A stretch of 64,000 nt of DNA from Kushneria aurantia DSM 21353 (lineage in GTDB: Bacteria; Pseudomonadota; Gammaproteobacteria; Pseudomonadales; Halomonadaceae): positions 30,936 through 94,935 of the forward strand of contig NZ_KB907876.1 of the NCBI RefSeq assembly GCF_000382245.1, read 5' to 3'. Both the position numbers and the translations under genes were made by a program. Below are positions 62,924-64,000 of the stretch, piece after piece. Numbering within the stretch: the stretch's first letter is position 1; every line of letters begins with the position of its first letter. The notes under the pieces are model-generated. The model made no database searches. It was not told where the DNA came from and saw only the letters and a program-made list of their open reading frames with translations.

Positions 62924-63124
62924 AGCCTGTCGGCGGGTTGGCAGCATATCGCGGTATTGCGCGATGCCGGACTGATTCTGGCGACCCGCGAAGGGCGTCA
63001 GGTGCGCTATCGCATCGCCCCCGAAGGCATGCAGCCGCTGGTCGACTGGCTGGCACGTTACCGCGACTTCTGGCCCGAACGTCTCGACAATCTGAAAACG
63101 CTGCTCAAGGAGATGGCGCAATGA
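62924..63124 (+). pseudogene. ArsR-family regulator, 3' fragment
   Basis: From the base after the GGDEF stop codon, an open frame reads GWQHIAVLRDAGLILATREG and continues through RYRIAPEGMQPLVDWLARY to LLKEMAQ. This is the recognition helix, wing and C-terminus of an ArsR-type winged-helix regulator. The first half of the gene and its start are missing. The stop overlaps the next frame as ATGA, the normal coupling of ArsR with an SRPBCC partner. Confidence 0.8.
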
Positions 63125-63345
63125 ACCACTCACGAAGTGATGAGATCGTCCATGAGTGTCAACTCGATCATCCTCGCGACAGGGTCTGGCACGCCGTAAC
63201 GACGCCCGGCCTGCTGGCGCAGTGGATCGGCTTTGCTCCGGGGGCCGTCAGTGACGGCGACGATACTTCCGGCTACCCCCTGCGAGCTTTGTCGAGCTGG
63301 TCAGGCGATTGCGGAGCTGGAACGGGATCGGGTTGCGTGCCATGA
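63121..63345 (+). pseudogene. SRPBCC (AHSA1-type) protein, 5' fragment
   Basis: The first 37-40 residues (IVHECQLDHPRDRVWHAVT, then TPGLLAQWIGFAPG) match the start of an AHSA1/START-like protein often paired with ArsR regulators. The chain should be about 150-170 residues, but the match ends near 63240-63285. The frame then runs through unrelated sequence, actually antisense to another small reading frame, and stops at 63345. Confidence 0.75.
63248..63343 (-). pseudogene. Start fragment of an unidentified - strand gene
   Basis: A 31-residue frame (MARNPIPFQLRNRLTSS onward) begins at an ATG with a very strong Shine-Dalgarno (GAGGAGG, 7 nt upstream). It is open only until the junction with the SRPBCC fragment near 63285 and stops at 63248. 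The good start signal suggests the beginning of a real gene cut by rearrangement; a tiny gene is the alternative. The family is unknown. Confidence 0.35.
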
Positions 63346-63418
63346 CGTTGCCTCCTCTGCTGTATATAAAACCAATAAAGAACAGATTGGCGGGGGATGG
63401 CTGATCAACGTGCGTAAG

Positions 63419-63691
63419 CTATCGATCCTCGTGCAAGCGACCTTCCACATATTTATGAAGGATGCTGGCAACCAGTGTTTGGTAGGGGATGCCTTCCGCC
63501 AGGGCTTTCTTCTGGAGCCCCCTAAGATCCCTGGAGGAGAGTCTGATGTTGATACGCGCATCTTTCTTGAACATGGCCTCTGCGTACTGTTGATGGCGCA
63601 CTTTTCTGTCTTCACTGTCTGGCGACCGCTGCAGCTCTCCGGCATCGAATGCATCCAGAATTTCCCGCTCTTCTTTATCCAGCCTACTCAT
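63419..63691 (-). CDS. CopG-type antitoxin without an intact toxin
   Basis: A 90-residue acidic-then-basic protein of the CopG_antitoxin kind. An N-terminal helical region (REILDAFDAGELQRSPD) is followed by a ribbon-helix-helix-like part (INIRLSSRDLRGLQKKA, then GIPYQTLVASILHKYVEGR). GGGAGG lies 7 nt before the ATG. Such antitoxins are normally cotranscribed with a BrnT- or RelE-like toxin. No full toxin gene is adjacent; only a short coding-like stretch precedes it. Confidence 0.8.
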   Translation of the reverse strand: MSRLDKEEREILDAFDAGELQRSPDSEDRKVRHQQYAEAMFKKDARINIRLSSRDLRGLQKKALAEGIPYQTLVASILHKYVEGRLHEDR

Positions 63692-63779
63692 TTTGGACCT
63701 CCCAAATAGGGGCGGATGCAGCTTCTGAATGCAACACCGTTAATGCGTCGGTCCTGAAAAACCAAAAATCACCGTGAAA
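63684..63779 (-). pseudogene. Possible toxin C-terminal remnant
   Basis: A 31-codon frame with no start (DFWFFRTDALTVLHSE ... APIWEVQNE) ends at a TAG that overlaps the antitoxin start by 8 nt, the layout expected for a coupled toxin gene. Stop codons lie directly upstream in frame. It may be the tail of a lost toxin; this is inference from layout, with no family identified. Confidence 0.3.
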
Positions 63780-63858
63780 TCATGATTATGCGCCTGGATG
63801 ATGCTCCCTTTTCGGCGTAAAATCTGGTCTATCCTCGCCAAAATCGTGAGAAATCGAC

Positions 63859-64000
63859 ATGACTCCCCGCGATCAGCGCCAGAATCCACAGCGTGACCTG
63901 CTCAACATCTACCTTGATGACGTCATCAACATGCGCCACGAGTTGGTGCAAATGAGTCAGAGAATCGACTGGTCCGATTGCGAGAACATTTTTGCATCAG
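63859..64000 (+). mobile_element. IS5-type transposase, 5' end only (window edge)
   Basis: The first 47 codons of a + strand gene, cut by the end of the window. The segment IYLDDVINMRHELVQMSQRIDW is typical of the N-terminus of an IS5-superfamily DDE transposase (a region with INxxHxLVxLAxxIDW). No terminal inverted repeat was located with confidence in the 100 bp before it. Whether the element is complete cannot be told. Confidence 0.65.

Overview
This is a GC-rich (roughly 64% by eye) gammaproteobacterial chromosome segment, most likely from the Halomonadaceae. That placement is an inference. It rests on pseudomonad-like gene order (tRNA-Leu/queA/tgt/yajC/secDF/suhB/trmJ/iscR and def/fmt/rsmB), a split arginine N-succinyltransferase (aruF/aruG), a FabV-type enoyl-ACP reductase and a DgcN/DgcA D-glutamate pair. 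No ribosomal RNA gene is present, so genus cannot be fixed.

Layout. 1-8.3 kb: metabolic and transport genes (CstA-type transporter, HSL-type esterase, ApbE, cupin, glutamine amidotransferase, ethanolamine-type permease, PfkB kinase), ending in a chemoreceptor fragment. 8.3-17.6 kb: a xylitol/sorbitol-type dehydrogenase, then a tight arginine succinyltransferase operon (astC-aruF-aruG-astD-astB, no astE), then fabV and a small conserved protein. 17.6-24.6 kb: a long MscS-type channel, a glutathione peroxidase, and a LysR-dgcN-dgcA module for D-glutamate use with a perfect 9-bp palindrome between regulator and operon. 24.9-28.5 kb: a 1179-residue protein joining a SWIM zinc finger to a SNF2 ATPase. 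28.5-29.4 kb: about 900 bp of gene wreckage holding an internally deleted phnA/yjdM, a terminator left without a gene, and a 160-bp MITE-like element. 29.4-31.3 kb: a small stress-related set (YqjD-like, UspA, Crp/Fnr, 44-residue membrane protein).

31.4-51.0 kb is a conserved housekeeping block: tRNA-Leu(CAA), queuosine genes, SecDF-YajC, SuhB, TrmJ, a shortened isc operon (iscR-iscS-iscA, without iscU-hscBA-fdx), ndk, rlmN, pilF, rodZ, ispG, hisS, yfgM, bamB and der. 51.0-52.7 kb is a small accessory patch (parD with a broken parE, a LEA/WHy-like lipoprotein, a secreted protein). 52.7-61.9 kb is a second conserved block (DUF815 ATPase, M48 lipoprotein peptidase, aroE, hemF, tsaC, dprA, TsaP-like, def, fmt, rsmB). 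Where many relatives carry trkA after rsmB, this genome has a PAS-GGDEF diguanylate cyclase. It is followed by a scar zone of truncated genes (ArsR, SRPBCC, an unidentified start fragment), a CopG-type antitoxin without an intact toxin, and the beginning of an IS5-type transposase cut by the window edge.

The most interesting points are four conserved genes or loci that have lost expected parts while keeping their genomic position: a SuhB whose metal-binding residues are mostly replaced, a TsaP-like protein without its LysM domain, an isc operon without its scaffold and chaperones, and an ast operon without astE. The SWIM-SNF2 fusion and the D-glutamate module with its palindrome are also worth attention. 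Start codons were moved inward where a Shine-Dalgarno sequence or family alignment favoured it. All homology calls come from recognising motifs by eye; no database search was run.
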